DNA of 64,000 bases from Angustibacter luteus (GTDB lineage: Bacteria; Actinomycetota; Actinomycetes; Actinomycetales; Angustibacteraceae). Where the stretch lies: assembly GCF_039541115.1 (NCBI RefSeq), contig NZ_BAABFP010000002.1:186001-250000 (forward strand), read 5' to 3'. Position numbers and translations under genes: made by a program. The notes beneath the pieces are model-generated. The model did no database searches and was not told the origin of the DNA. It saw nothing but the letters and a program-made list of their open reading frames with translations. Shown here one piece after another: positions 1-8,454 of the stretch; position 1 is the first letter of the stretch; each line of letters begins with the position of its first letter.

Positions 1-819
1 CAACGCACCGCGGGCCATCAGCGTGGTGACGACCGGGATGTTCGTGTCGTCGACCAGCCTGCGCAGCTCGGGACTGGCCCCGGACCGGACGACGCCACCG
101 CCGACGTACAGCACCGGCCGGCTCGCCTCGGTGATGAGCCGGGCGGCCTCGCGCACCTGCTTGCCGTGCGGTCGGGTCACCGGTCGGTACCCGGGCAGGT
201 CGACCCGGTCCGGCCAGCTGAAGTGCGTCATCGCCTGCAGGGCGTCCTTGCTGATGTCGACCAGCACCGGTCCGGGACGTCCTGTGCCGGCGATGTGGAA
301 CGCCTCGGCGATGGCCTGCGGGATCTGGTCCGGGTCCGTCACGAGGTAGTTGTGCTTGGTGATCGGCATCGTGATGCCGCGGATGTCGGCCTCCTGGAAG
401 GCATCCGTGCCGATCGCCGCGGAGGCGACCTGGCCGGTGATCGCGACCATCGGCACCGAGTCCATGTAGGCGTCGGCGATCGGGGTGACGAGGTTCGTGG
501 CGCCCGGGCCGGACGTCGCCATGCAGACGCCGACCTTGCCGGTGGCGGCGGCGTACCCCTGGGCGGCGTGCCCGGCGCCCTGCTCGTGGCGGACCAGGAT
601 GTGCCGGACCGACGCCGAGTCCAGCAGAGGGTCGTAGGCCGGCAGGATCGCCCCGCCCGGGATGCCGAAGACGATCTCGACCCCGGCCTTCTCGAGCGAG
701 CGCACCAGGCTCTGCGCGCCGGTCATGGGCTGACGCCCCCGGGACAGCGTTCCCGCGACGTCCGCGGGGCTGGCGGACCGCCCGGTGTCACCCGGGGCGG
801 TATCACCGCTTGCGTTCAC
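1..819 (-). CDS. ilvB: Acetolactate synthase large subunit, N-terminal part (cut by window edge)
   Basis: Thiamine-diphosphate enzyme that makes acetolactate or acetohydroxybutyrate, the first common step of valine, leucine and isoleucine synthesis. The first 273 codons are present; the C-terminal cofactor domain lies outside the window. The pyrimidine-binding domain is visible, with the segment [14 protein letters not shown], the catalytic glutamate in [14 protein letters not shown], and [18 protein letters not shown] chose the GTG at 819 because AGGTGAGG lies just upstream; an in-frame ATG at 726 would match shorter family members, so the first 31 residues may be an extension. An attenuator-type leader precedes the gene, so expression is probably tuned by charged branched-chain tRNA. 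It lies downstream of ilvD on the same strand. Confidence 0.93.
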   Translation of the reverse strand, partial: MNASGDTAPGDTGRSASPADVAGTLSRGRQPMTGAQSLVRSLEKAGVEIVFGIPGGAILPAYDPLLDSASVRHILVRHEQGAGHAAQGYAAATGKVGVCMATSGPGATNLVTPIADAYMDSVPMVAITGQVASAAIGTDAFQEADIRGITMPITKHNYLVTDPDQIPQAIAEAFHIAGTGRPGPVLVDISKDALQAMTHFSWPDRVDLPGYRPVTRPHGKQVREAARLITEASRPVLYVGGGVVRSGASPELRRLVDDTNIPVVTTLMARGAL

Positions 820-848
820 GACCTCACCTAGTTCCGTTCGAAGGGACG

Positions 849-886
849 AAAAAACCCCCCGGCCCGAATGGGCACACCGAGGGGTT
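849..886 (-). terminator. Intrinsic terminator (attenuator) in the ilvB leader
   Basis: On the minus strand a 10-bp stem (877-886 with 853-862, one T-G wobble) closes a 14-nt loop and runs directly into six T residues at 849-854. It lies between a tiny leader ORF and the ilvB start, the position of a transcription attenuator. Attenuation of ilvBNC is established in Corynebacterium and predicted for other actinobacteria; its action here is inferred. Confidence 0.85.
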
Positions 887-915
887 GCGCGCAGTCCGCT
901 GGGCTCTTGAGGCCC

Positions 916-954
916 TCAGACGGCGCGCCGCCTGAGTACGAGCGACGACAGCAT
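916..954 (-). CDS. ilvB leader peptide (attenuator peptide)
   Basis: A 12-codon ORF reading MLSSLVLRRRAV. Five of its 12 residues are leucine or valine, and it starts at an ATG preceded by GAGGGTGG about four bases upstream. The attenuator hairpin follows about 30 bases after its stop. A short peptide rich in the pathway's end products, followed by a terminator and ilvB, is the classical ribosome-mediated attenuation layout. When leucyl- or valyl-tRNA is scarce the ribosome would stall and prevent the terminator from forming. The alternative antiterminator pairing was not worked out. Confidence 0.75.
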   Translation of the reverse strand: MLSSLVLRRRAV

Positions 955-1041
955 GCGTCCACCCTCGTCCGCACCTGCCGCCACGTCAACCGAGCCACCT
1001 CTTCGTCTCGCTATATGGACCAGCATCCCACCCACCGAACA

Positions 1042-1145
1042 CCCCCGCTTCCGCCACCCAGCCCGCTTTCCGCCGTCCACACCGCATTTCCGGCCGGAAA
1101 ACCGGCTTGGGTGGCGGAAACCGGGTTGGGTGGCGGAAGCGGGGG
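1042..1145. repeat. Long inverted repeat directly after ilvD
   Basis: Arms 1042-1074 and 1113-1145 are 33 nt each and complementary at all but two positions. The second arm abuts the ilvD stop codon. The arms carry CTTCCGCCACCC-type modules, and the loop contains a perfect 14-nt palindrome, TTTCCGGCCGGAAA, at 1087-1100. It could act as a terminator or RNA-stabilising hairpin for ilvD. Related TTTCCGCC modules occur in the inverted repeat at 34485-34557. Confidence 0.8.
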
Positions 1146-2840
1146 TCAGTCGCAGACGGCGCCGCGGGCCGCCGAGCCGACCAGCTTCGAGTACTTCGCC
1201 AGGACGCCGCGCTGGTGCTTGGGCGCCGGCGCGGACCAGCCCGTACGACGCTCCCCCATCTCGGCGTCGTCCACCAGCAGGTCCAGCGTGCCGGCGCTGA
1301 CGTCCAGGCGGATCCGGTCGCCGTCCCGGACGAACGCGATCGGTCCGCCGTCCACCGCCTCGGGTGCCACGTGCCCGACGCACAGCCCGGTCGTGCCGCC
1401 GCTGAACCGGCCGTCGGTGAGCAGCAGCACGTCCTTGCCCAGACCGGCGCCCTTGATCGCCCCGGTCACCGCGAGCATCTCGCGCATCCCCGGGCCGCCC
1501 TTCGGGCCCTCGTACCGGATGACGCACACGTCGCCTGCGGTGAGCGTGCCGTCGGACACGGCGTCCATCGCGGCCCGCTCGCCGTCGAAGACCCGCGCCG
1601 TGCCCTCGAAGACGTCCTCGTCGAAACCGGCCGACTTCACCACGGCGCCCTCGGGAGCCAGCGAACCCGCCAGGATCGTGATTCCGCCGGTGCGGTGGAT
1701 CGGCTCGGACATCGCCCGTAGCACCTTGCCGTCGACGTCCGGCGGCGCGATCTCGGCGAGGTTCTCGGCCATGGTGCGGCCGGTGACCGTCAGCACGTCC
1801 CCGTGCAGCAGGCCGGCGTCGAGCAGCGCCCGCATCACGACGGGCACGCCGCCGACGTGGTCGACGTCCTTCATCACGTACTGCCCGAACGGCTTCACGT
1901 TCGCCAGGTGCGGCACGCGGGCACCGATCCGGCGGAAGTCGTCCAGGGACAGGTCGACGTGCGCCTCGTGCGCGATCGCCAGCAGGTGCAGCACCGCGTT
2001 GGTCGAGCCACCGAAGGCCATCACCACCGCGATCGCGTTCTCGAAGGCCTCCTTGGTCATGATCTGGCGGGCCGTGATGCCCTGCCGCAGCATCTCGACC
2101 GCGGCCACGCCGGAGCGCCGCGCGTACCCGTCGCGCCGACGGTCGACGGCCGGCGGCGCGGCGCTGCCCGGCAGCGACATGCCGAGCGCCTCGGCCGCAC
2201 TCGCCATGGTGTTCGCGGTGTACATGCCACCGCAGGCCCCTTCGCCGGGGCAGATCGCACGCTCGATGGCGTCGACGTCGGAACGCGGGATCAGCCCGCG
2301 AGCGCACGCTCCCACGGCCTCGAACGCGTCGATGATCGTGACCTCGCGCTCGCTGCCGTCGGACAGCTTCGCGATCCCCGGCAGGATCGACCCGGCGTAG
2401 AGGAACACGCTCGACAGGTCCAGCCGGGCCGCGGCCATCAGCATGCCCGGCAACGACTTGTCGCAGCCGGCCAGCAGGACCGAGCCGTCCAGCCGCTCCG
2501 CCTGCATCACCGTCTCGACGCTGTCCGCGATCACCTCGCGGGACACCAGCGAGTAGTGCATGCCCTCGTGGCCCATGGAGATGCCGTCGGACACCGAGAT
2601 CGTGCCGAACTCCAACGGGTAGCCGCCGGCCGCGTGCACGCCCTCCTTCACCGCCACCGCCAGCCGCTGCAGCGACAGGTTGCACGGGGTGATCTCGTTC
2701 CAGCTGCTGGCGACGCCGATCTGCGGCTTGGCGAAGTCGTCGTCGCCCATGCCGACCGCGCGCAGCATGCCGCGGGCGGCGGCCTTCTCCAGGCCGTCGG
2801 TGACGTCGCGACTGCGGGGCTTGATGTCCGGGGTGGTCAT
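1146..2840 (-). CDS. ilvD: Dihydroxy-acid dehydratase
   Basis: Iron-sulfur enzyme that dehydrates 2,3-dihydroxy acids to 2-keto acids, the third common step of branched-chain amino acid synthesis. The protein is 564 residues, normal for the family. Cluster and metal-binding signatures are visible: TPCNLSL (Cys53), [12 protein letters not shown] (Cys126) and [15 protein letters not shown]. The substrate region [11 protein letters not shown] is also present. I start at the ATG at 2840, which gives the usual [17 protein letters not shown]-terminus; an upstream TTG at 2867 would overlap the preceding gene and has no family support. It follows the MarR gene on the same strand by 23 bases and precedes ilvB, with the leader and a long hairpin between them. 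Confidence 0.96.
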   Translation of the reverse strand: MTTPDIKPRSRDVTDGLEKAAARGMLRAVGMGDDDFAKPQIGVASSWNEITPCNLSLQRLAVAVKEGVHAAGGYPLEFGTISVSDGISMGHEGMHYSLVSREVIADSVETVMQAERLDGSVLLAGCDKSLPGMLMAAARLDLSSVFLYAGSILPGIAKLSDGSEREVTIIDAFEAVGACARGLIPRSDVDAIERAICPGEGACGGMYTANTMASAAEALGMSLPGSAAPPAVDRRRDGYARRSGVAAVEMLRQGITARQIMTKEAFENAIAVVMAFGGSTNAVLHLLAIAHEAHVDLSLDDFRRIGARVPHLANVKPFGQYVMKDVDHVGGVPVVMRALLDAGLLHGDVLTVTGRTMAENLAEIAPPDVDGKVLRAMSEPIHRTGGITILAGSLAPEGAVVKSAGFDEDVFEGTARVFDGERAAMDAVSDGTLTAGDVCVIRYEGPKGGPGMREMLAVTGAIKGAGLGKDVLLLTDGRFSGGTTGLCVGHVAPEAVDGGPIAFVRDGDRIRLDVSAGTLDLLVDDAEMGERRTGWSAPAPKHQRGVLAKYSKLVGSAARGAVCD

Positions 2841-2863
2841 GAGCCGGAGTCTAGGACTCGCCG

Positions 2864-3721
2864 TCAACCGTTGACGATGCGGGCGAGGAGGCCGCGCAGG
2901 TCGTCGTTCGCCTCCACCCCCAGTCGCTGCACGATGTCGGCCTGCATCGCGTCGGCCTGGGCCTGCGCACCGTCCAGCAGCTCGCGACCTTCGGCGGTCA
3001 GCCGGACGTCACTGATCCGGCGGTCGTCCGCGTTGCGCTCCCGGGTCAGCAGGCCGCGCGTCTCCAGCGCCTCCAGGGCGGGCAGGACGGCCGGGTCGCT
3101 GACGCCGAGAACGGCCGCCAGGTGGCTCTGTGAACACGGCTCGTCGCGTCCGACGACCGACAGCAGACCGAAGTTGCGTGGGTGCAGGTCGAACTGGCGC
3201 AGCGCCGCCTGGGCTCGCTCACGGCTGCGCCGGTGCGCGTGCCGCACCAGGTAGCCGACGCGCTCCGCCAAGGCGGTGACCTGCAGGGCGGGGTCGTCGC
3301 CCAGCAGCACGCTCAGGTGCCGGCGAAGCCGGGCCACCTCGTCCTCGCTCAGGTCGGCGGTCAGCCGGCGCTCGCTGCGGTCCAGGTCGCGGGTGGCGCG
3401 GCGCAGCGCCGCCCGGCCCGCCCCGGTCAGCCGCAACGCGTAGGACCGGCGGTCCTCGACCTTGCGCTCGCGCACCACCCAGCCGCGAGCGCCGAGCGAG
3501 TCGACCAGGCCGACCATCACGGTCGGCGAGATGTGGGTCAGCTCGGCGACCTCCCGCTGGGAGAGCGCCCCGTGCTCGTCGAGGATGAACAGCACGGCGA
3601 CCTCCCGCATCCGGGCGTCGTCCCCCAGACAGCTCGCCTCGACGCCGACCGTGGCGACGTAGGCCCGGCGCAGCAGGAAGCCGGTGTACGTGCGCAGGTC
3701 GCGTCGCTGCGGCCCAGCCAC
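2864..3721 (-). CDS. Tandem-domain MarR family transcriptional regulator
   Basis: A 285-residue protein containing two complete MarR winged-helix domains in one chain. The first has [16 protein letters not shown] followed by the wing residues [14 protein letters not shown]. The second has [16 protein letters not shown] followed by [14 protein letters not shown]. MarR proteins are normally about 150 residues and bind palindromes as homodimers, so this looks like a covalently linked pseudo-dimer. The start is the GTG at 3721, which has a strong GAGGAGG ribosome site. It is divergently transcribed from the MMPL exporter with under 200 bases between the starts, so repression of that exporter in response to a small ligand is the likely role (inferred). 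Confidence 0.85.
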   Translation of the reverse strand: MAGPQRRDLRTYTGFLLRRAYVATVGVEASCLGDDARMREVAVLFILDEHGALSQREVAELTHISPTVMVGLVDSLGARGWVVRERKVEDRRSYALRLTGAGRAALRRATRDLDRSERRLTADLSEDEVARLRRHLSVLLGDDPALQVTALAERVGYLVRHAHRRSRERAQAALRQFDLHPRNFGLLSVVGRDEPCSQSHLAAVLGVSDPAVLPALEALETRGLLTRERNADDRRISDVRLTAEGRELLDGAQAQADAMQADIVQRLGVEANDDLRGLLARIVNG

Positions 3722-3772
3722 GGCACCTCCTCGGGACGCGCGTCGTCGATCCGTCGTGGATCCCAGGGTTGA

Positions 3773-3813
3773 CCCTGAGGCGGCTCAGGGGTTCACCTGA
3801 TTAATGGTTAACC
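3773..3813. promoter_or_regulatory. Candidate operator region between marR-type gene and MMPL gene
   Basis: The intergenic DNA contains two palindromes: CCCTGAG-GCGG-CTCAGGG at 3773-3790 and the AT-richer GGTTAACC at 3806-3813. Either could bind the neighbouring double MarR protein. The AT-rich stretch around 3795-3813 stands out in this GC-rich DNA and probably contains the divergent promoters. No site has been tested. Confidence 0.45.
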
Positions 3814-3903
3814 TAGTTGACGATCCACTCTCTGCATCCTACGTTGCACTCATCGCCCAGGCCGGCTCCCGGCCGAGGCACGTCACGTCGCTGGGGGACC
3901 ACC

Positions 3904-6051
3904 GTGGAGCGTCTAGCCCGCCTCGTCATCAGGCATCGTCGCATCGTCTTCGGGCTGTGGCTCGTGCTCTTCCTGGCCGGCGGTTTCGCCGCAGGCAAGG
4001 TGCCGGACCGCCTCGGCATCGACTTCTCCCTGCCCGGGCAGCCGGGCGACACTGCCGAGAAGCACCTGGTCGAGGCCTACGGCACCAGCTCGTACGACAC
4101 GTTCATCGCGGTCGTGACCGTGCCCGAGGGGCAGACCGTCGAGGCGAACAAGGACCAGATCGCCAAGATCTTCACCGACGCCGGAGCGGTCTTCCCCAAG
4201 GTCCGGCTGGTCGACCTGGCCAGCACGGGAGACCCGGCGTTCGTCTCGGACGACCACCGCACGACGTTCGCGCTGATGCAGGGTCCGCAGCCGACGTCCT
4301 TCGCACCCGGTCCGGAGGCCAACCTTCGACCCGCCCTGGAGCAGGCGGCGAAGGCGAGCGGGTTCACGACGGGGGTGACGTCGTACGGGCTGCTGTCGGC
4401 GGGCAACAGCAGCAACGAGGGGCCGAGCGTCCTGGCCGAGACGATGTTCGGTGCGCTGGGCGCGCTGGTCGTGCTGATCTTCGTCTTCGCGTCCTTCCTG
4501 GCCCTCCTGCCGTTGGTGATCGCCGCCGTCTCGATCCTGACGACGTTCCTGCTCGTGCTGGGACTGACGACGTTCAGCGACGTCAGCTTCGTGGTGCAGT
4601 TCCTCATCGCGCTGATCGGCCTGGGCGTCGCGATCGACTACTCGCTGCTGGTGGTGTCGCGCTGGCGGGAGGAACGTGCGCACGGTCACGACAACGAGAC
4701 GGCGGTCATCATCGCCATGAAGACGGCCGGGCACGCGGTCCTCGCCTCCGGCGTGACCGTGGCGATCAGCCTGGTCGCGCTGGTCGTCGTGCCGGTGCCG
4801 TTCCTGCGCAGCATGGGCGTCGGCGGCATGCTCATCCCGCTGGTCAGCGTGGCCGTCGTGCTGACGCTCCTGCCGGCGATGCTGACCACCATCGGGCCGC
4901 GGGTGGACTGGCCGCGCATCCGCCACGAGGGCACCGCGAGCAAGGCCTGGACCGCCTGGGCCAAGCTCATCGTGCGCCGTCGCTGGATCGCCGCCGGGGT
5001 CGCCACGCTCATCCTGGGCCTGCTGATCGCCCCGGTCTTCTCGCTGAAGATCGGCCAGGCCGGGATCGAGTCGCTGGCCAGCAACGGCCCGGCGTACGAC
5101 ACCTTGGCGACGCTGCGGGCCGGCGGGATCGAGTCCGGCGTGACCACGCCCATCGTGGTGCTGGTGCCACCGGACCAGGCGCAGGCGGCCGCCGATGCGG
5201 CCGCCAAGGTGGACGGTGTGCAGTTCGCCGTCGTCGGTGGGGACGCACCGACGCTGGGGGTCGTCGACGTCATCCCGACGAAGGAGACCGTCGACAGCTC
5301 GAGCAACAAGGTGGTCGACGAGGTCCGCAGCGCGGTCGAGGGTGTGGTCGACGGCGACGTGGGGATCACGGGAGCCGGGGCCACGGTCGGCGACTACTTC
5401 AGTGCCGTCTACGACAAGTTCCCCTACGTCATGGCGCTGATCGCGCTGATCACGTTCGTGCTGCTGATGCGCACGTTCCGCTCGGTGCTGCTGCCGATCA
5501 AGGCCGTCCTGCTGAACCTGCTGTCGCTGGCTGCCGTGTTCGGTGCCATCACCTGGTTCTGGCAGATGGGCCACGGTTCGCAGGCCGTCTTCAACATCTC
5601 TGCCACCGGCGCCCTGACGTTCTGGCTCCCGGTGATCATCTTCGCGTTCCTGTTCGGGCTGTCGATGGACTACGAGGTGTTCATCCTGGCCCGGATGCGC
5701 GAGGAGTACGACGCCTGCGGGAACACGAACGAAGCGGTCGTCGTCGGGCTGGCCCGGACCGGTCGCCTGGTGACGTCGGCCGCGCTGATCCTGTTCTTCG
5801 CCTTCGCCGCGCTCGCGTCGTCGCCCGGCACCGACATCAAGGTGATGGGCACGGCGCTGGGTGTCGGCATCCTGATCGACGCCACGATCGTCCGGGCCCT
5901 GCTGGTGCCGGCGCTGGTGAGTCTCTTCGGCGCGTACAACTGGTGGCTACCCGCCGGCCTGGCGAAGATCCTGCGGGTCGAGCCGTCGCCGTTGCGGCCG
6001 GAGCGGGCCGTCGCCGAGCCCGACGAGGAGCCCGCCCCCGTCTCGGTGTGA
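3904..6051 (+). CDS. MMPL family (RND superfamily) transporter
   Basis: Integral membrane exporter of 715 residues with the duplicated MmpL layout: one membrane helix, a soluble loop, five helices, then the same pattern again. The Asp-Tyr pairs typical of MmpL proteins are present in both halves (GVAIDYSLLVVSRWREE and GLSMDYEVFILARMREEY), consistent with proton-driven transport of lipids or hydrophobic compounds. I chose the GTG at 3904, preceded by GGGGGA, because the longer frame from 3817 begins with TTG inside the putative promoter and adds a Pro/Arg-rich leader. The divergent double-MarR gene probably controls it. The substrate cannot be deduced; drug or lipid export are the usual roles. 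Confidence 0.9.
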   Translation: MERLARLVIRHRRIVFGLWLVLFLAGGFAAGKVPDRLGIDFSLPGQPGDTAEKHLVEAYGTSSYDTFIAVVTVPEGQTVEANKDQIAKIFTDAGAVFPKVRLVDLASTGDPAFVSDDHRTTFALMQGPQPTSFAPGPEANLRPALEQAAKASGFTTGVTSYGLLSAGNSSNEGPSVLAETMFGALGALVVLIFVFASFLALLPLVIAAVSILTTFLLVLGLTTFSDVSFVVQFLIALIGLGVAIDYSLLVVSRWREERAHGHDNETAVIIAMKTAGHAVLASGVTVAISLVALVVVPVPFLRSMGVGGMLIPLVSVAVVLTLLPAMLTTIGPRVDWPRIRHEGTASKAWTAWAKLIVRRRWIAAGVATLILGLLIAPVFSLKIGQAGIESLASNGPAYDTLATLRAGGIESGVTTPIVVLVPPDQAQAAADAAAKVDGVQFAVVGGDAPTLGVVDVIPTKETVDSSSNKVVDEVRSAVEGVVDGDVGITGAGATVGDYFSAVYDKFPYVMALIALITFVLLMRTFRSVLLPIKAVLLNLLSLAAVFGAITWFWQMGHGSQAVFNISATGALTFWLPVIIFAFLFGLSMDYEVFILARMREEYDACGNTNEAVVVGLARTGRLVTSAALILFFAFAALASSPGTDIKVMGTALGVGILIDATIVRALLVPALVSLFGAYNWWLPAGLAKILRVEPSPLRPERAVAEPDEEPAPVSV

Positions 6052-6069
6052 GGGACGTCGTCCACGAGA

Positions 6070-6109
6070 CGTGGCAACCTCGCATCGCCCGTGATGCGAG
6101 GTTGCCACG
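6070..6109. repeat. Perfect 17-bp inverted repeat (GTGGCAAC palindrome family, copy 1)
   Basis: Arms 6070-6086 and 6093-6109 are perfectly complementary around a 6-nt loop. It lies 18 bases after the MMPL stop and could terminate transcription, but it has no T-run. The GTGGCAAC/GTTGCCAC core recurs at 36700-36745 and 44604-44649, so it is part of a dispersed palindrome family. Confidence 0.85.
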
Positions 6110-6241
6110 ATCGGGTCAGGTGCGGGGCTGGTGGCTCGCGCGGCGACGGTCCTGTCGGATCCGATGCGACCCGTTCGTCGTACAGGTGAGCGGCGGCCGC
6201 GGTCGGTCGCCGTACCGAAGGTCCCCTCGTAAGGAACGCCG

Positions 6242-6868
6242 ATGTCCAAGGTCGTCGCCATCATGTCCATGTCCCTCGACGGGTACGTCGCCGACCCCGA
6301 CGACGGGGTGGCCGAGGTGTTCGACTGGTACGTCAGCTCGGGTGACGTCGAGATCCGCACCGGCGGGTCGGACCCGATGACGTTCACCATGTCCGAGCCC
6401 AGCGCCGAGCACTTCGACGCCCTCACCTCCCGGCTCGGCGCGGTGCTCACCGGTCGGCGCACCTTCGACGTCGCGCAGGGCTGGGGCGGAAACCACGCGT
6501 GGGGCCCGGCCTTCGTGCTGACCCACCATGTGCCCACCGGATGGCCGCGCCCCGACTCGACGGTCAGCTTCGTGACCGACGGCATCGAGAGCGCGGTGGC
6601 GCAGGCCAAGGCCGCTGCCGCCGGGAGGTCCGTCGGGGTCCACGGCGCCGACACCATCCAGCAGTGCCTGAACGCCGGACTCCTCGACGAGCTCAACATC
6701 GACCTGACGGCCGTGCTCCTCGGTGCCGGAGTGCGCCTCTTCGACCACCTCGCCGGCACGCCAGCCGTCCTGGGCACGCCGACCGTGATCCAGGGCGTCG
6801 GCGTGACGCACCTGCGCTACCCGGTTCGCGGGAGCGCGGGCCGGCCCGTCACCGACGGGTCGCAGTAG
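6242..6868 (+). CDS. Dihydrofolate reductase family protein (RibD C-terminal-like)
   Basis: A 208-residue predicted soluble NADPH-dependent reductase of the RibD C-terminal/DHFR-like superfamily. The N-terminus VVAIMSMSLDGYVADPDDG, the central LTGRRTFDVAQGWGG and the late glycine-containing HGADTIQQCLNAGLLDELNIDL segment are typical. These proteins are common in actinobacteria, usually with unknown substrates; a role in folate or riboflavin synthesis should not be assumed. The start has an AAGGA site seven bases upstream. A second, divergent family member lies at 10055-10699. Confidence 0.85.
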   Translation: MSKVVAIMSMSLDGYVADPDDGVAEVFDWYVSSGDVEIRTGGSDPMTFTMSEPSAEHFDALTSRLGAVLTGRRTFDVAQGWGGNHAWGPAFVLTHHVPTGWPRPDSTVSFVTDGIESAVAQAKAAAAGRSVGVHGADTIQQCLNAGLLDELNIDLTAVLLGAGVRLFDHLAGTPAVLGTPTVIQGVGVTHLRYPVRGSAGRPVTDGSQ

Positions 6869-6887
6869 GTTCGAGGGGCTGGTCGCG

Positions 6888-6998
6888 ATGAACCCGCTCA
6901 CGCTCGACGAACATCCGATGCATGCTGGGCGTGCCCACGTGCTCGCGTTCGGAGCCCTGGTCCTGCTCTGCGTGATGACGGTGCTCCTCAGTCGCTGA
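6888..6998 (+). CDS. Possible small single-pass membrane protein
   Basis: A 36-codon ORF starting at an ATG 17 bases after the reductase stop, with GAGGGG about 10 bases upstream. After a short polar N-terminus, residues 18-34 form one hydrophobic segment ending in Ser-Arg, a plausible tail-anchored helix. Nothing else is recognisable. It may be cotranscribed with the reductase, or may be a chance ORF. Confidence 0.35.
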   Translation: MNPLTLDEHPMHAGRAHVLAFGALVLLCVMTVLLSR

Positions 6999-7077
6999 CC
7001 GGCCCCGTCGTCCGTGCGCTGCGACCTTGTGGCAGTGTCGTCCCCGTCCCGACGTTCCAGCGAGAGGGTCATCGAGC

Positions 7078-7932
7078 GTGTCGACTTCCGTGCACGAGCC
7101 ACGCCAGCTGACCCTGATGGCGGTCCACGCCCACCCCGATGACGAGGCGACCGGGACCGGCGGTGTGCTGGCTCGGTACGCCAGCGAAGGCATCCGGACC
7201 GTGTTGGTGACCTGTACGGACGGCCGTTGCGGGGACGGCCCCGGCGGCGTCAAGCCGGGCGAGCCCGGGCACGAGCCGGCCGCCGTCGCGGACGCCCGTC
7301 GCCTCGAGCTCGAGGAGAGCTGCCGGTTGCTGCAGGTCAGCGATCTCGAGCTCCTGGACTACGCCGACTCAGGAATGGTCGGCTGGTCCACCAACGACGC
7401 GCCGGGATCGTTCTGGACCACTCCCGTGGCCGAGGCGGCCGCCCGGCTCAGCGGCCTCATGCTGCACTACCGGCCCGACGTGGTGGTCACCTACGACGAG
7501 AACGGCTTCTACGGTCACCCCGACCACATCCAGGCCCATCGGGTGACGATGGCTGCGGTGGCCGAGAGTGGTATCCGGGCCAAGGTGTACTGGACGACGG
7601 CACCGCGCTCGGGTCTGGAGGAGATGTTCCGGATCTTCCGAGAGTTCGAGCCGGAGCTCGCCGAGGCTGCGGCGGAGGGGCAGGGGGACGAGCTGCCCGA
7701 CGACTTCGGCTTGCCGGACGACCAGATCTCGACGTGGGTCGACACCGCTCCGTTCGCTCGCCAGAAGTACGAGGCGCTGGCCGCCCACGCCAGCCAGACG
7801 GAGAACATCGCCTTCCTGCGGATGGGCCTGGAGCGCTTCTCGCAGCTGATGAGTACCGAGACGTTCGTGCGCGTGCAGGACCACACCGACAGCCCACTCC
7901 CGGAGGACGACCTCTTCGCCGGACTGCGCTGA
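7078..7932 (+). CDS. PIG-L (LmbE-like) family deacetylase
   Basis: Predicted zinc-dependent N-acetyl-sugar deacetylase or amidase of 284 residues. Metal-binding motifs are clear: VHAHPDDEATGTGG near the N-terminus and the later GHPDHIQAHR. The family includes the mycothiol enzymes MshB and Mca, and the opening LTLMAVHAHPDDE resembles Mca, but the exact substrate is not decided by sequence. The GTG at 7078 has GAGAGGG about nine bases upstream. It is convergent with the YCII gene at 7981. Confidence 0.85.
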   Translation: MSTSVHEPRQLTLMAVHAHPDDEATGTGGVLARYASEGIRTVLVTCTDGRCGDGPGGVKPGEPGHEPAAVADARRLELEESCRLLQVSDLELLDYADSGMVGWSTNDAPGSFWTTPVAEAAARLSGLMLHYRPDVVVTYDENGFYGHPDHIQAHRVTMAAVAESGIRAKVYWTTAPRSGLEEMFRIFREFEPELAEAAAEGQGDELPDDFGLPDDQISTWVDTAPFARQKYEALAAHASQTENIAFLRMGLERFSQLMSTETFVRVQDHTDSPLPEDDLFAGLR

Positions 7933-7980
7933 GCCTGGGAGACCGCGCGGACGTGACCGTCGACCGCCGACCGCTCTCGG

Positions 7981-8349
7981 TCAGGTCTGCGTCTCGGCCT
8001 GGGGCTGCGGCTTGAACCGACGAATCTCGTGGGGCCACCCACAAGCCTGCGCGATCTTGCCACCCCACATCGTGGCCGCCTCGTCGTCCGCGACGTCGAC
8101 CACGGCGAAGCCGCCCAGGAACTCCTTGGTCTCGACGTACGGGCCGTCGGTGACCACCAAGCTGCCGCTGGTGCTGTCGGCGGTGTAGACCGGACCGTCC
8201 TCCTCCTCCAGCCCCCCGGCGAAGACGTACACGCCGGCCGCCTTCATCTCGGCGATCACCGCCTTCGCGAGCGGTCCGCGCCCTCGGAACCACTCCTCGG
8301 TGTGCTCGCCAACCCACTGCTGGTTGAAGTACAAGAGGTACTCCGGCAT
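7981..8349 (-). CDS. YCII-related (DGPI/DGPF-type) domain protein
   Basis: A 122-residue protein of the YCII fold, with the family features MPEYLLYFNQQW, FAGGLEEEDG, VTDGPYVETKEFLGGFAVVDV and a C-terminal EIRRF segment. Such proteins often sit beside ECF sigma factor genes, as here. Their biochemical role is unknown. The start ATG has a strong GAGGAGGAGC site upstream. It is on the same strand as the broken sigma factor gene, about 100 bases downstream of that gene's stop. Confidence 0.85.
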   Translation of the reverse strand: MPEYLLYFNQQWVGEHTEEWFRGRGPLAKAVIAEMKAAGVYVFAGGLEEEDGPVYTADSTSGSLVVTDGPYVETKEFLGGFAVVDVADDEAATMWGGKIAQACGWPHEIRRFKPQPQAETQT

Positions 8350-8368
8350 GACCGCTCCTCCTCGTTGG

Positions 8369-8386
8369 GCGGACCCTGTGGTCCGC
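8369..8386. promoter_or_regulatory. Short perfect hairpin between sigma factor and YCII genes
   Basis: GCGGACC-CTGT-GGTCCGC is a perfect 7-bp inverted repeat with a 4-nt loop. It lies between the sigma factor stop and the YCII start on the minus strand, without a T-run. It could be a weak terminator or an operator for the YCII gene. Confidence 0.35.
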
Positions 8387-8454
8387 GTTCACCTACCCCA
8401 CGAACGGCGAGGGGCGGATCCGACACGATCCTGCCGCAGATGTTCCACCAGTCG

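Noticed and set aside
868-2400. Open frame on the plus strand opposite ilvD
   Set aside because: Low-complexity Pro/Ser/Thr composition and fully antisense to ilvD, its trailing repeat and the leader region.
2841-2867. TTG start of ilvD at 2867
   Set aside because: It overlaps the end of the MarR gene, and relatives begin at the [10 protein letters not shown] methionine.
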